A stretch of DNA of 64,000 bases. Origin: Chitinophagaceae bacterium UBA1931 (GTDB taxonomy: Bacteria; Bacteroidota; Bacteroidia; Chitinophagales; Chitinophagaceae). The DNA lies in assembly GCA_002337125.1 (NCBI GenBank), contig DDFJ01000001.1, positions 1 through 64,000 of the forward strand, read 5' to 3'. This document shows positions 1 to 8,248 of the stretch, piece after piece (position 1 is the first letter of the stretch; each line of letters begins with the position of its first letter). The translations under genes and the position numbers were made by a program. The notes beneath the pieces are model-generated. The model did not search any database, was not told where the DNA came from, and was given only the letters and a program-made list of their open reading frames with translations.

Positions 1-31
1 TCGAAGAATGTAAAGCCCTCCCGACAGATTG

Positions 32-62
32 AAACAAGGTGGTTTTTCCACCTTGTTTTTTT
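32..62 (+). terminator. Rho-independent terminator
   Basis: An 11-bp perfect stem (AAACAAGGTGG, loop TTTTT, CCACCTTGTTT) runs directly into a T tract, as expected for an intrinsic terminator read on the plus strand. One frame entering from the left window edge stops with TGA at 30-32, immediately before the stem. This may be the tail of an upstream gene, but too little is visible to name it. Confidence 0.85.
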
Positions 63-176
63 ATGTCCTGTTCTGAATAGATTACAGGAATTAATCTGTA
101 AGCCAGGTCTTTTATCCGCATCTTTATTTAAACATGCTTCGTTGATCTTTTTTTGATCAGGCTATTTAACTAAAGT

Positions 177-192
177 TGTACGGGATGGTACA
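177..192. promoter_or_regulatory. Perfect 16-bp dyad upstream of the DUF4450 gene
   Basis: TGTAC-N6-GTACA is a perfect inverted repeat with 5-bp arms, 55 bp before the start codon at 247. A near-match to the Bacteroidota -7 element (TACTTTTA against TAnnTTTG) lies downstream at 218-225, so the dyad would sit where an operator or activator site could act. The binding protein is unknown and chance occurrence is possible. Confidence 0.3.
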
Positions 193-246
193 GGATAATT
201 CTGTAGCTGTAACAAAATACTTTTAGTCTGTATTAATGTTTGCTGT

Positions 247-3200
247 ATGAAGAAAGTTCCCCGCCTCTCAAAGAATGATCGTATTCATTCAGTTCAAAAA
301 ACCAGTTGCCTGCTGTTTGTGCTTTTCCTCTTTGCAAACAGTCATGTTTATTCACAGGAGCTTTACTCCGTTCAACTTTCTGCTAAGAAATGGCATGACA
401 AAGAACTTGAGTTAAGGTATAAGCCCGACGGAAAGGATTTTGTTATTGTAAATGGCAACCGTTTATTCACAAGGGCATTGTATGGCACACACACAGCATT
501 TCGTGTTGAAACCGGCGATCGTCCTGAATTTGCGTTGTACATGCCGGGCATGGGAGGTAATTTCAAATTTGGTATTGGCAATCATCAGCAAACAAAATGG
601 TTAACACAGGCAAATAAAATTACAGCACGATACAGGCCGGGGGCTATGCTTTATACCATTGAAGATTCTTTGTTGGGTAAAGGAAAACTGCAGATTGAAA
701 TATTGGCGATGAGTGATGCAGAAGGTTTTATTATCAAAACAAAATTTGAAAACATTGCTGCACCTGTTGATTTGTATTGGGCATTTGGTGGTGCTACCGG
801 AAAAAAATTTTCACGTGATGGTGATATGGGGCCAGATCCTGAATCGTCTTATTACCTGAAACCGGAAAACTGTAAAGACAACAAATATGTGCTTGCTGAT
901 AATGGAAGTTTTCATTTAACCTATGGTGCAGGATTACAGGTTGGTCCTGATGGAAGATATTTTACCGAAGACCTGAACCAGGCTGCAAAACCTGCAAAGG
1001 AACAGCAACTGGTTGGAACATTTCCTTTAACTGCTCAACTTAAAATTGCTGATGCAACAGATCTTTCTTCGCCGGCAGAACTTTACCAGTCAGCTGCAGA
1101 AAAAGCCCCGGTTATTGCAGGAAAGATGACGATTGCTGATGGTAAAGAAAACTATTTTGCTGTTCATAATCCTTCAACAAAAAAGTTAATTAACTACAAC
1201 GGACTTTCGTTGGCTTTTCAGCAAGCTGAAACTGCAAGGCAACAACTCTCCAACCGAATTACAATCAACACACCTGATCCGTTTATTAATACAATTGGGG
1301 GTGCATTAGGTGTGGCATCTGATGCTGTATGGGAAGCACCATCATACATGCATGGCGCAATAGGCTGGCGCATGCGTTTAAATGGCTGGCGTGGCCCTTA
1401 TACGGCCGATCCGCTGGGCTGGCACGACAGGGCTGAAACGCATTTCTCTGCTTATGCTTCATCCCAGTTTACAGCCCCTGCAAGCGGACCAATTGTTGCT
1501 GATACTGCAATGCATCTTGCACGTAGTTGGGAAAAGAATGCTGTTGGTATGTTTACCAGTGGTTACATCAGCCGCTTGCCAAATGCAGAATCAATGAAGC
1601 CGCATCATTACGATATGAACCTTGTTTACATTGATGCATTACTTCGTCATTTTGCATGGACAGGTGATACTGCGTTTATGCGAAAAACATGGCCGCTTCT
1701 TAAACGGCATCTTGAATGGGAAGTAAGAAATTTTGATGCAGATAAAAATAATTTGTTTGATGCGTATGCTGCTATCTGGGCAAGCGATGCATTGCAATAC
1801 AGCGGTGGCGATGTAACACATACATCAGCCTACAATTACCTGCATTTTAAACGTGCAGCAGAAATAGCAGCCGTGATGGGTGAAGATCCTGCACCTTACC
1901 AGGCAAAAGCAAATAATATTCTTGCTGCAATGAACAGGGTTTTATGGATGAAACAAAAAGGTACTTATGCAGAGTTTAAAGATATACTCGGAAACAAATT
2001 GCTGCATCCTTCCGCAGCGTTGTGGACGATTTATCACAGTGTTGATTCTGATGTCCCTGATAAGTTTCAGTCCTGGCAAATGATGCGTTACATCGACAAT
2101 GAAATTCCACATATACCTCTTAAGGCAAAAGGTCTGGATGATGGTGGTTATTATACAATTTCCACAACGAACTGGATGCCTTATATGTGGTCGTTGAATA
2201 ATGTGGTGCTTGCTGAATCAATGCATACGGCATTGGCTAACTGGGAAGCCGGTCGTACCGATGAAGCATTCAAATTATTTAAGAGTGAAGTGCTGCAATC
2301 AATGTACTTAGGAGGAAGCCCCGGTAATATTGTTCAGATATCCATGCATGATGCTGTACGTGGCGAATCTTATCGTGATTTTGCCGACCCGATAGGAATT
2401 TTCTCAAGAACATTGGTGGAAGGTTTATTTGGCATTGTGCCCGATGCATTGAATAAAACATTATTCATCCGGCCGGGATTACCTTCTTCATGGAACTATG
2501 CCGCTTTTTCAACTCCTGATGTTTCATTTGATTTTAAACGATTGGGTAAAACTGATGCTTACATACTTAGTTCATCACTTCCTGTAGCAATGAATCTGAA
2601 ATTCCAGGTAATAGCGCAGGGGCAGGTACAATCTGTTTTACTGAACGGGAAACCTGTTGCATGGAAAAATGTGGATGATGCAGTTGGAAAACCTGTAATT
2701 GAAATCAGTGCTACTGCTGCCAAAAAATATTCGGTTACGATTGTTTGGAAAGATGCGAAGCCTGCATTGCCGTTACCTGAAAAAACGTATGTAAACGGAG
2801 ATGTGATGAGTGTTGATTTTAAAAAGGCACTTGTTGTACAAGTGAAAGACGAACAGAATGTGTTAACGGCGATTCAAACATCTGCAAATAAGTTTACTGC
2901 AAAAATTAATGCAGCAGATGGAAGCCACATTGTTTTTGTTCAATTGAAACAGGGAAGTTTATTGTGGTGGATGCCGGTTTGTTTTAAAGTGTCGCAGCCG
3001 GTTGAATTGCTGTCAACTAAAGACAATGAAGAAAACAGTAACGAGTTTCAACTGCAGAATAATACAACTCAAAACATTGAGGCAACTGTTCATGTAAATG
3101 GTTATACGAGTTCTGTGCAGGTTACTGCAGGGAAGCTGTCAGCACCGGTTACTGTTCCTGAAACAGAATTACTACCCGGTACAAATAAAGTAATCATTGA

Positions 3201-3975
3201 TTATGGTAATGGAAAAAAAATCAACACACAACTGATTAACAGGAATGGTAAAAAGAAAATTAATCTTGAAACGGTTGATATAAACAGTTCGTTGAATGAT
3301 AAAGTGACACAGATATTTAAGAATAAATATTTAAGTCCAAGACCCAATGCAACTACTTTGCAATTACCCTGGCAGGGAATTGGCGACTGGCCTCATCCGC
3401 TTGAAACATTTGAAGTGGATGATAGTGGTCTTCGCAAACTTGCAGGCACTAAAAATGAAATAAGCATTCCGCAGGGAATCCGTTTTCGCACAGCAGGCGA
3501 TGAAGGCAGTAACAATATTTTATTTACTTCACAATGGGATAACTACCCGCATGAAAAAACAATTCCATTATCAGGTAAATCATCGCATGCATGGTTTTTA
3601 ATGGCCGGCTCAACCAATCCTATGCAGAGCCAGTTAACAAATGGAGAAATCATTATTCAATACACTGATGGAACTACAGATAGTCTGATACTTCGTAATC
3701 CTGAAACATGGTGGCCAATTGACCAGGATTATTATACTGATGGTTTTGCTTTTGCATTAAAGCAACCAAGACCAGTTCGTGTACATTTAAAAACAGGGCG
3801 TATTGTTAATGGTGAAGAATCAAAAGAAAACTTAAACGGAAAGAAAATTAACGGTGGTGCTGCTACAATATTCGATATGCCGTTGGATGAAACGAAAACA
3901 CTGCAAAGTATTACGCTCAAAACAATTGCCAATGATGTGGTAATTGGCATCATGGCTGTTACGCTTCAACGGTAA
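247..3975 (+). CDS. Secreted DUF4450-type protein, putative six-hairpin glycosidase
   Basis: A 1242-aa protein with a hydrophobic N-terminal signal segment (residues about 20-36, ending SQE). The N-terminal region (about 40-300) is a beta-rich domain with the conserved pattern around VNGNRLFTRALYG and FALYMPGMGG that I associate with DUF4450 proteins of Bacteroidota. The middle (about 330-760) is rich in Trp and His and resembles the (alpha/alpha)6 toroid of six-hairpin glycosidases, for example PHHYDMNLVYIDALLRHF. The remainder (about 780-1242) looks like beta-sandwich modules. No enzymatic activity is known to me for this family, so a glycosidase role is inference. It stands alone on the plus strand, preceded by a terminator and a dyad, and is not operonic with the thioredoxin unit, which begins 220 bp later. 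Start is ATG. Confidence 0.7.
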   Translation: MKKVPRLSKNDRIHSVQKTSCLLFVLFLFANSHVYSQELYSVQLSAKKWHDKELELRYKPDGKDFVIVNGNRLFTRALYGTHTAFRVETGDRPEFALYMPGMGGNFKFGIGNHQQTKWLTQANKITARYRPGAMLYTIEDSLLGKGKLQIEILAMSDAEGFIIKTKFENIAAPVDLYWAFGGATGKKFSRDGDMGPDPESSYYLKPENCKDNKYVLADNGSFHLTYGAGLQVGPDGRYFTEDLNQAAKPAKEQQLVGTFPLTAQLKIADATDLSSPAELYQSAAEKAPVIAGKMTIADGKENYFAVHNPSTKKLINYNGLSLAFQQAETARQQLSNRITINTPDPFINTIGGALGVASDAVWEAPSYMHGAIGWRMRLNGWRGPYTADPLGWHDRAETHFSAYASSQFTAPASGPIVADTAMHLARSWEKNAVGMFTSGYISRLPNAESMKPHHYDMNLVYIDALLRHFAWTGDTAFMRKTWPLLKRHLEWEVRNFDADKNNLFDAYAAIWASDALQYSGGDVTHTSAYNYLHFKRAAEIAAVMGEDPAPYQAKANNILAAMNRVLWMKQKGTYAEFKDILGNKLLHPSAALWTIYHSVDSDVPDKFQSWQMMRYIDNEIPHIPLKAKGLDDGGYYTISTTNWMPYMWSLNNVVLAESMHTALANWEAGRTDEAFKLFKSEVLQSMYLGGSPGNIVQISMHDAVRGESYRDFADPIGIFSRTLVEGLFGIVPDALNKTLFIRPGLPSSWNYAAFSTPDVSFDFKRLGKTDAYILSSSLPVAMNLKFQVIAQGQVQSVLLNGKPVAWKNVDDAVGKPVIEISATAAKKYSVTIVWKDAKPALPLPEKTYVNGDVMSVDFKKALVVQVKDEQNVLTAIQTSANKFTAKINAADGSHIVFVQLKQGSLLWWMPVCFKVSQPVELLSTKDNEENSNEFQLQNNTTQNIEATVHVNGYTSSVQVTAGKLSAPVTVPETELLPGTNKVIIDYGNGKKINTQLINRNGKKKINLETVDINSSLNDKVTQIFKNKYLSPRPNATTLQLPWQGIGDWPHPLETFEVDDSGLRKLAGTKNEISIPQGIRFRTAGDEGSNNILFTSQWDNYPHEKTIPLSGKSSHAWFLMAGSTNPMQSQLTNGEIIIQYTDGTTDSLILRNPETWWPIDQDYYTDGFAFALKQPRPVRVHLKTGRIVNGEESKENLNGKKINGGAATIFDMPLDETKTLQSITLKTIANDVVIGIMAVTLQR

Positions 3976-3995
3976 AAGCTGGTTTGCTGTACAAA

Positions 3996-4070
3996 GGCTG
4001 CCGGATGCGCAGGGGAAGTACGCAGCGAAACGAAGTACCGGAGCGTAAGCGTAGCCCGCAGCAGCCGGAA
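3996..4070. repeat. GC-rich REP-like hairpin element
   Basis: A short GC-rich island stands out from the AT-rich surroundings. It contains nested inverted repeats: GGCTGC (3996-4001) pairs with GCAGCC (4061-4066), and TACGC (4019-4023) pairs with GCGTA (4043-4047), with partially complementary sequence between. It lies 20 bp after the DUF4450 stop codon. The layout resembles an extragenic palindromic (REP/BIME-like) element or a structured RNA rather than a terminator, because no T tract follows. Only one copy was seen in the window. Confidence 0.5.
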
Positions 4071-4133
4071 CAGGTGCTGATTGAATGGTTGCAGCTTACA
4101 GCCCCAATGCTTTACAAATATTATAACTGCTGT

Positions 4134-4149
4134 TGTGACAAAGATCACT
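4134..4149. promoter_or_regulatory. Crp/Fnr-type palindrome upstream of thioredoxin
   Basis: TGTGA-CAAAGA-TCACT matches the Crp/Fnr-family half-site arrangement TGTGA-N6-TCACA at nine of ten positions. It lies 47 bp before the thioredoxin ATG at 4196, a position from which a bound regulator could affect transcription. Crp/Fnr-family regulators are common in Bacteroidota, but their binding motifs vary, so the assignment is tentative. Confidence 0.35.
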
Positions 4150-4195
4150 TAACAACGAGTGCAACGATGGTAATTTGCAGGCAAAGAATATTAAA

Positions 4196-4495
4196 ATGGC
4201 GCAATCATTTCATGAATTAATTAATGGCGAAAAACCCGTGGTGGTTGATTTTTCGGCAGAGTGGTGCGGCCCCTGTAAAATGATGGCCCCGGTTTTGAAA
4301 GAAGCTAAAGATATGGTGGGCGAAACTGCAACCATTATTAAAATTGATGTGGACAGGAATCCTGCTGTTGCAGGATCTTACAACATTAACAGCGTACCAA
4401 CTTTAATCATTTTTAAAGGCGGACAAATTAAATGGAGAAAGTCGGGTGTTGTTCCTGCTAAATTATTGGTATCAGAAATTAATAAACTTGTTTAA
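4196..4495 (+). CDS. Thioredoxin
   Basis: A 99-aa thioredoxin-fold protein with the active-site WCGPCK motif followed by the conserved SVPT cis-proline loop and a terminal helix; the length is normal for the family. It should reduce protein disulfides in the cytoplasm, since there is no signal peptide. I chose ATG at 4196 (MAQSFHEL) over an in-frame TTG at 4175, because the extra seven residues do not belong to the thioredoxin fold. The methyltransferase gene begins 2 bp after the stop, so the two are probably cotranscribed. I do not assign trxA because genomes of this group usually carry several thioredoxin paralogues. Confidence 0.92.
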   Translation: MAQSFHELINGEKPVVVDFSAEWCGPCKMMAPVLKEAKDMVGETATIIKIDVDRNPAVAGSYNINSVPTLIIFKGGQIKWRKSGVVPAKLLVSEINKLV

Positions 4496-4497
4496 CA

Positions 4498-5091
4498 ATG
4501 CAGGAATTCTGGGATCAGCGATATGCTGAAAATGAAAGTGTATATGGCGCTGAGCCAAATGAATTTTTCAAACAGTTTATTGATACAAATAAACCGGGAA
4601 CAATTCTGTTGCCTGCTGAAGGCGAAGGAAGAAATGCAATTTATGCTGCCAAGAAAGGCTGGGAGGTTGATGCGTTTGATTTTAGTGAAGTAGCAAGAGA
4701 AAAAGCATTGTTTAACGCAAAGGGCGAACATGTTTCGGTTAATTACAACATTGTGGACATTGAAACATTTAAAGCAACGAAACAATACGATGCAGTTGCA
4801 TTAATTTATGTGCATCTTGATCCAACTGTACGAAAGAGATTTCACCAGGAAATTGTTCAGTCGTTAAAGCCGGGTGGTTATTTACTGCTGGAAGCTTTTG
4901 CTAAAGAACAATTGCAACACAATTCGGGCGGGCCGAAAAATGCCAGTCATTTATATGATGCTCCAACTATCTGTTCCGATTTCAGTTTTCTGCATGTGCG
5001 TAATTGTGAGCAGAAGGAAATTGAACTGAAGGAAGGTGCATTTCACAAAGGAAAAGCTGCTGTATTACGTTTAAAAGCACAGCGCATTTAA
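4498..5091 (+). CDS. Class I SAM-dependent methyltransferase
   Basis: A 197-aa Rossmann-fold methyltransferase. It opens with a TehB/thiopurine-methyltransferase-like pattern, FWDQRYAENESVYGAEPNEF. Motif I appears as LLPAEGEGRNAIYAA, where Glu-Gly-Glu-Gly replaces the usual glycine-rich loop. The acidic ribose-binding residue follows in VDAFDFS, and the motif IV region reads YDAVALIYVHL. The substrate cannot be told from sequence; related proteins act on small oxyanions or thiols. It is tightly coupled to the thioredoxin gene (2-bp gap), and a Cys-rich membrane protein follows 20 bp later. This suggests a redox or metal(loid) related role, which is inference. Confidence 0.8.
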   Translation: MQEFWDQRYAENESVYGAEPNEFFKQFIDTNKPGTILLPAEGEGRNAIYAAKKGWEVDAFDFSEVAREKALFNAKGEHVSVNYNIVDIETFKATKQYDAVALIYVHLDPTVRKRFHQEIVQSLKPGGYLLLEAFAKEQLQHNSGGPKNASHLYDAPTICSDFSFLHVRNCEQKEIELKEGAFHKGKAAVLRLKAQRI

Positions 5092-5111
5092 TCAACAAAA
5101 AAACAGATCAC

Positions 5112-5366
5112 TTGAAAGCAATACTTTTTACCGGCTGGAATTTTATGCGTGCCCTGCGTGTTTTTTTAGGCGGAGTTATTTTATACCAAAGCATTCTTGC
5201 ACATGATTCAATGTACGGATTTGCCGGTGCATTGTTTATGCTTACCGGAATTTTTAATATTGGCTGTTGCGGTGCAGGTGGTTGCAGTACAGGTTTCCCC
5301 ACTCAACAAAAAACAAACGCACAGGCAATTGAAGAAGTTGATTATGAAGAAATCAAATCGAAATAA
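5112..5366 (+). CDS. Small Cys-rich membrane protein, unknown function
   Basis: An 84-aa protein with two hydrophobic segments (about residues 13-27 and 32-50) followed by a short cysteine cluster, NIGCCGAGGCS, and an acidic tail. I recognise the pattern of small Bacteroidota membrane proteins that start with WNFMRxLR and end with a CCG...GC motif; their function is unknown. The start is TTG at 5112, preferred over ATG at 5145 because it preserves the conserved GWNF residues. It is the third gene of the thioredoxin-methyltransferase unit. Only 9 bp separate its stop from the stop of the convergent dehydrogenase gene, and no terminator is visible there. Confidence 0.65.
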   Translation: MKAILFTGWNFMRALRVFLGGVILYQSILAHDSMYGFAGALFMLTGIFNIGCCGAGGCSTGFPTQQKTNAQAIEEVDYEEIKSK

Positions 5367-5375
5367 AGCAAGCTG

Positions 5376-8195
5376 CTATTTCTTTTCACTCACTTCATCT
5401 AACAAATAAAAAACAGAGCGATAATTTTTACCTGTTGTTTCGCTCATGCTCATTTCACAAGGCTTGCCCGATGAATAACATTCTTCAGTTGATTGCTGTT
5501 TTACTTCAGCCGCTTCTTTCTTTGTTGCTGATTGCAGTAAACCGGGATAATAAAATCCCCTGTCGCCTGCCATGCCACAACAACTTGCTGCAAACGGAAC
5601 AACTGTATGTTCAGCAGCTGCATTCGTAATTTTTGATAACGATTGCTGCAGGTTGAGTTTATGTACAGAGCATACGGGATGCACAACTATCGATTCTTTC
5701 TTTTGAGTAATATTCAGCTTTGGTAATAATACTTCCGATGAAAATTCAATGCTGTCCATGATTGTCATCCGGTCGAAGTATTGCTGGTTTTCAGCAGTAA
5801 GGTATGGACGACTTGTTTTTAATGAAAAAGTACAGGACGTAATATCGAGCACAACAGGAATTTTTCCATTGCCCGTTGCATTCCATAAATACGCAATCAT
5901 TTTATTAGCGGTGTATTTATAAGCATCACTAAAACCTTTTGAAGAAAATGCCTGTCCGCAACATTGTCCCGTAATATTTTCAGGGATTACAAGATTGATG
6001 TTTGCTTTTTCAGCAAGACTCAACATTGAATCAACAATAGTCTTTTCTTTTTCTTTGTCAGCTCCCATCATCCTCGTCATGCATGCAGGGAAATACAGTA
6101 CATCTGGTTGCTGGTTTTTTGTTGCAGGAATTTTTACCGGCCCGGTTAACTGTTTTGTCCAGGTAGGGAAGGCAGAAACTATTTTTCTTACAAGCATGGT
6201 TAGTTTGTACATGAATGTGCTGCCCAGTAGTTTGTTGAACAGGTTGCCTGCATGTAAACCAAATTTTACAAGATGCTCAGTTGCTTTAAAGTTGCGTGCA
6301 ATAAACAATGCAATTTTATTAGCTTTTGCTGAATGATTTTCCCTGCGTAAACGTTTTACCAGGTCGCCTGTATTAATTTCAACCGGGCATTCAGTTGCAC
6401 ACATACCATCCACTGCACAGGTGTCGAGTCCATAATGTGTATAATCGTTCAGGATTTCATTGTATTGTTCTTTTTCCCCGTTGGCTTTCATTCTTGCCAG
6501 TGTACGACGCAATACAATCCGTTGCCGTGGGCTGAGTGTATATTCCCTGCTGGGGCATTTGTGTTCACAATAACCACACTCCACGCATTTATCCACTTCA
6601 TCTTCCACAACAGGAAGTGATTTGATATTTTTCAGGTGACACTTGTCATCGTTGTTGATGATGACACCGGGATTTAAAATGTTATCAGGATCAATAAGCT
6701 GTTTCAGTTGCTGCATGATGGCATAACCATCCTGTCCCCATTCATCTTTTACATACGGAGCAATCTGTCGTCCTGTGCCATGTTCAGCTTTTAATGAACC
6801 ACGGTATTTTTTTACAATCAGTTCTGCAAGGTCATTATTAAAAAGTTCAAACTTGCTGATCTCTTCTGTTGTTGCCACAGGTTGCGAAACAAGAAAATGA
6901 AGGTTGCCTTCTTTTGCATGACCAAACACGATTGCATCGTTATAACCATGTTTCAAAAACAGTTGCTGCAGATCAACAATGGCATTGCCAAGATCGTCAA
7001 CAGGTACAGCCACATCTTCCAGCATTACGGATGATCCTTTTGCACGAACTGCTGCAACAGAGGGATACATTCCTTTACGCAACTTCCAGTACAAAGCCTG
7101 TGTTGCTGCATCTTCTGTAAACTCAGTTTTATGAATAACAGGCAACTCATTTATTTTTTCTGAGGCATTGCTGAACAGTGTTGCCAGTTCTTCTTTACTG
7201 TTTGATTGATATTCGCAAAGAATACAGGAAACATCATTCGCTAAATCTTTTATAAATGCAGGCGTATCTTTCAAATGCTCAATGGAACGCAATGCAGGAC
7301 GATCCATAAACTCCAGAGCTTCCACATTGGTTTGTTTCAGCAATGGAATTGCATCGCAAGCTGATTTTGGTGAATCAAAAAATAACAAACCTGTTTTCTT
7401 AAACGGTTTATCAGGTAAAGTATGCATTGTTGCTTCGGCAATAAATGCAAGTGTACCTTCAGCACCAATCAGCAGGTGTGCAAAAATATCAAGCGGATGT
7501 TCGTAATCAAGAAATGCATTGATGCCGTAACCAACCGTATTCTTCATCTTATACTTACGGCGTATTTCACTGCTCAATATTTCATTTGAAAGAATATCTT
7601 TTTTCAGTTGTAAAATTCCATCAGCAATTGTTTTCGATTCTGTCATGAACCTTGCATAATCTTCCTGTACTGCTGTGCTGTAAATGTTGCCATCGGGCAA
7701 AACAAACTGAAGATGTTTTAATGTGTGATAGGAATTATCTTTTACACCACAACACATGCCGCTTGAATTGTTGGAGAGAATGCCACCCATCATTGCCGCA
7801 TTAATGGAAGCAGGATCAGGACCGATTTTCTTTCCTGATTTTTTAAGTATATGATTCACCGTTGCACCTGTAATGCCCGGCTGAACTGTTACTGAAGCAG
7901 CCTGTTCATTTACTGTTATTTTATTCCAGTACCTGCTTAAATCAGCAAGAATACCTTCTGTAACCGATTGGCCTGATAAACTTGTGCCTGCTGTGCGGAA
8001 GGTAACAGGAGTATTTGTTTTTTTTGCGAGCTGCATCAGTTGCTGAACTTCAGCAATACCATCGGGGAAAACAATTGCCTGCGGAATTAATTGATAAAAT
8101 CCTGCATCAACAGAGTATGCATGACGTTCAATTAATTTATGTTTTAATCTCTCTTCCGGAAAAATTGCAGACAGTTCAGTAATAAGCGGATTCAT
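5376..8195 (-). CDS. FAD and Fe-S D-2-hydroxyacid dehydrogenase (D-lactate/glycolate type)
   Basis: A 939-aa flavoprotein. Residues about 30-200 form a PCMH-type FAD-binding domain (VTFRTAGTSLSGQS; PDPASINAAMMGGILSNNSSG). Residues about 220-500 form the FAD-linked oxidase C-terminal domain, with HAKEGNLHF and KAEHGTGRQIAPYV. A ferredoxin-like segment follows with CVECGYCEHKCP and a second cluster CAVDGMCATECP. Two C-terminal cysteine-rich CCG domains end it (GQCCGQAF; ASCCGMAGDRGFYYPG). This order is typical of fused GlcD/GlcF-like or Dld-like enzymes that pass electrons from D-lactate or another D-2-hydroxyacid to quinone or cytochrome. The exact substrate is undetermined. I chose ATG at 8195 over TTG at 8201; the two differ by only two residues. 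It runs convergent to the thioredoxin unit. Confidence 0.85.
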   Translation of the reverse strand: MNPLITELSAIFPEERLKHKLIERHAYSVDAGFYQLIPQAIVFPDGIAEVQQLMQLAKKTNTPVTFRTAGTSLSGQSVTEGILADLSRYWNKITVNEQAASVTVQPGITGATVNHILKKSGKKIGPDPASINAAMMGGILSNNSSGMCCGVKDNSYHTLKHLQFVLPDGNIYSTAVQEDYARFMTESKTIADGILQLKKDILSNEILSSEIRRKYKMKNTVGYGINAFLDYEHPLDIFAHLLIGAEGTLAFIAEATMHTLPDKPFKKTGLLFFDSPKSACDAIPLLKQTNVEALEFMDRPALRSIEHLKDTPAFIKDLANDVSCILCEYQSNSKEELATLFSNASEKINELPVIHKTEFTEDAATQALYWKLRKGMYPSVAAVRAKGSSVMLEDVAVPVDDLGNAIVDLQQLFLKHGYNDAIVFGHAKEGNLHFLVSQPVATTEEISKFELFNNDLAELIVKKYRGSLKAEHGTGRQIAPYVKDEWGQDGYAIMQQLKQLIDPDNILNPGVIINNDDKCHLKNIKSLPVVEDEVDKCVECGYCEHKCPSREYTLSPRQRIVLRRTLARMKANGEKEQYNEILNDYTHYGLDTCAVDGMCATECPVEINTGDLVKRLRRENHSAKANKIALFIARNFKATEHLVKFGLHAGNLFNKLLGSTFMYKLTMLVRKIVSAFPTWTKQLTGPVKIPATKNQQPDVLYFPACMTRMMGADKEKEKTIVDSMLSLAEKANINLVIPENITGQCCGQAFSSKGFSDAYKYTANKMIAYLWNATGNGKIPVVLDITSCTFSLKTSRPYLTAENQQYFDRMTIMDSIEFSSEVLLPKLNITQKKESIVVHPVCSVHKLNLQQSLSKITNAAAEHTVVPFAASCCGMAGDRGFYYPGLLQSATKKEAAEVKQQSTEECYSSGKPCEMSMSETTGKNYRSVFYLLDEVSEKK

Positions 8196-8213
8196 GTTCA
8201 AACTTGTGAACGA

Positions 8214-8221
8214 TAAAGGTA
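8214..8221 (-). promoter_or_regulatory. Possible Bacteroidota -7 promoter element for the dehydrogenase
   Basis: On the minus strand this reads TACCTTTA, one mismatch from the Bacteroidota -7 consensus TAnnTTTG, and lies 19 bp before the ATG at 8195. The distance is similar to that of the -7 candidate before the neighbouring oxidoreductase gene. No convincing -33 TTTG element was found, so confidence is low. Confidence 0.25.
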
Positions 8222-8248
8222 GGTGATAATAAGATTACCCTGTCCTGA

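Noticed and set aside
3984..4220. 78-codon open frame between DUF4450 and thioredoxin
   Set aside because: It spans the REP-like hairpin and runs out of frame into the thioredoxin gene, so it is explained by the repeat.
5367..5375. Possible bidirectional terminator between convergent genes
   Set aside because: Only 9 bp lie between the two stop codons and no inverted repeat is present.
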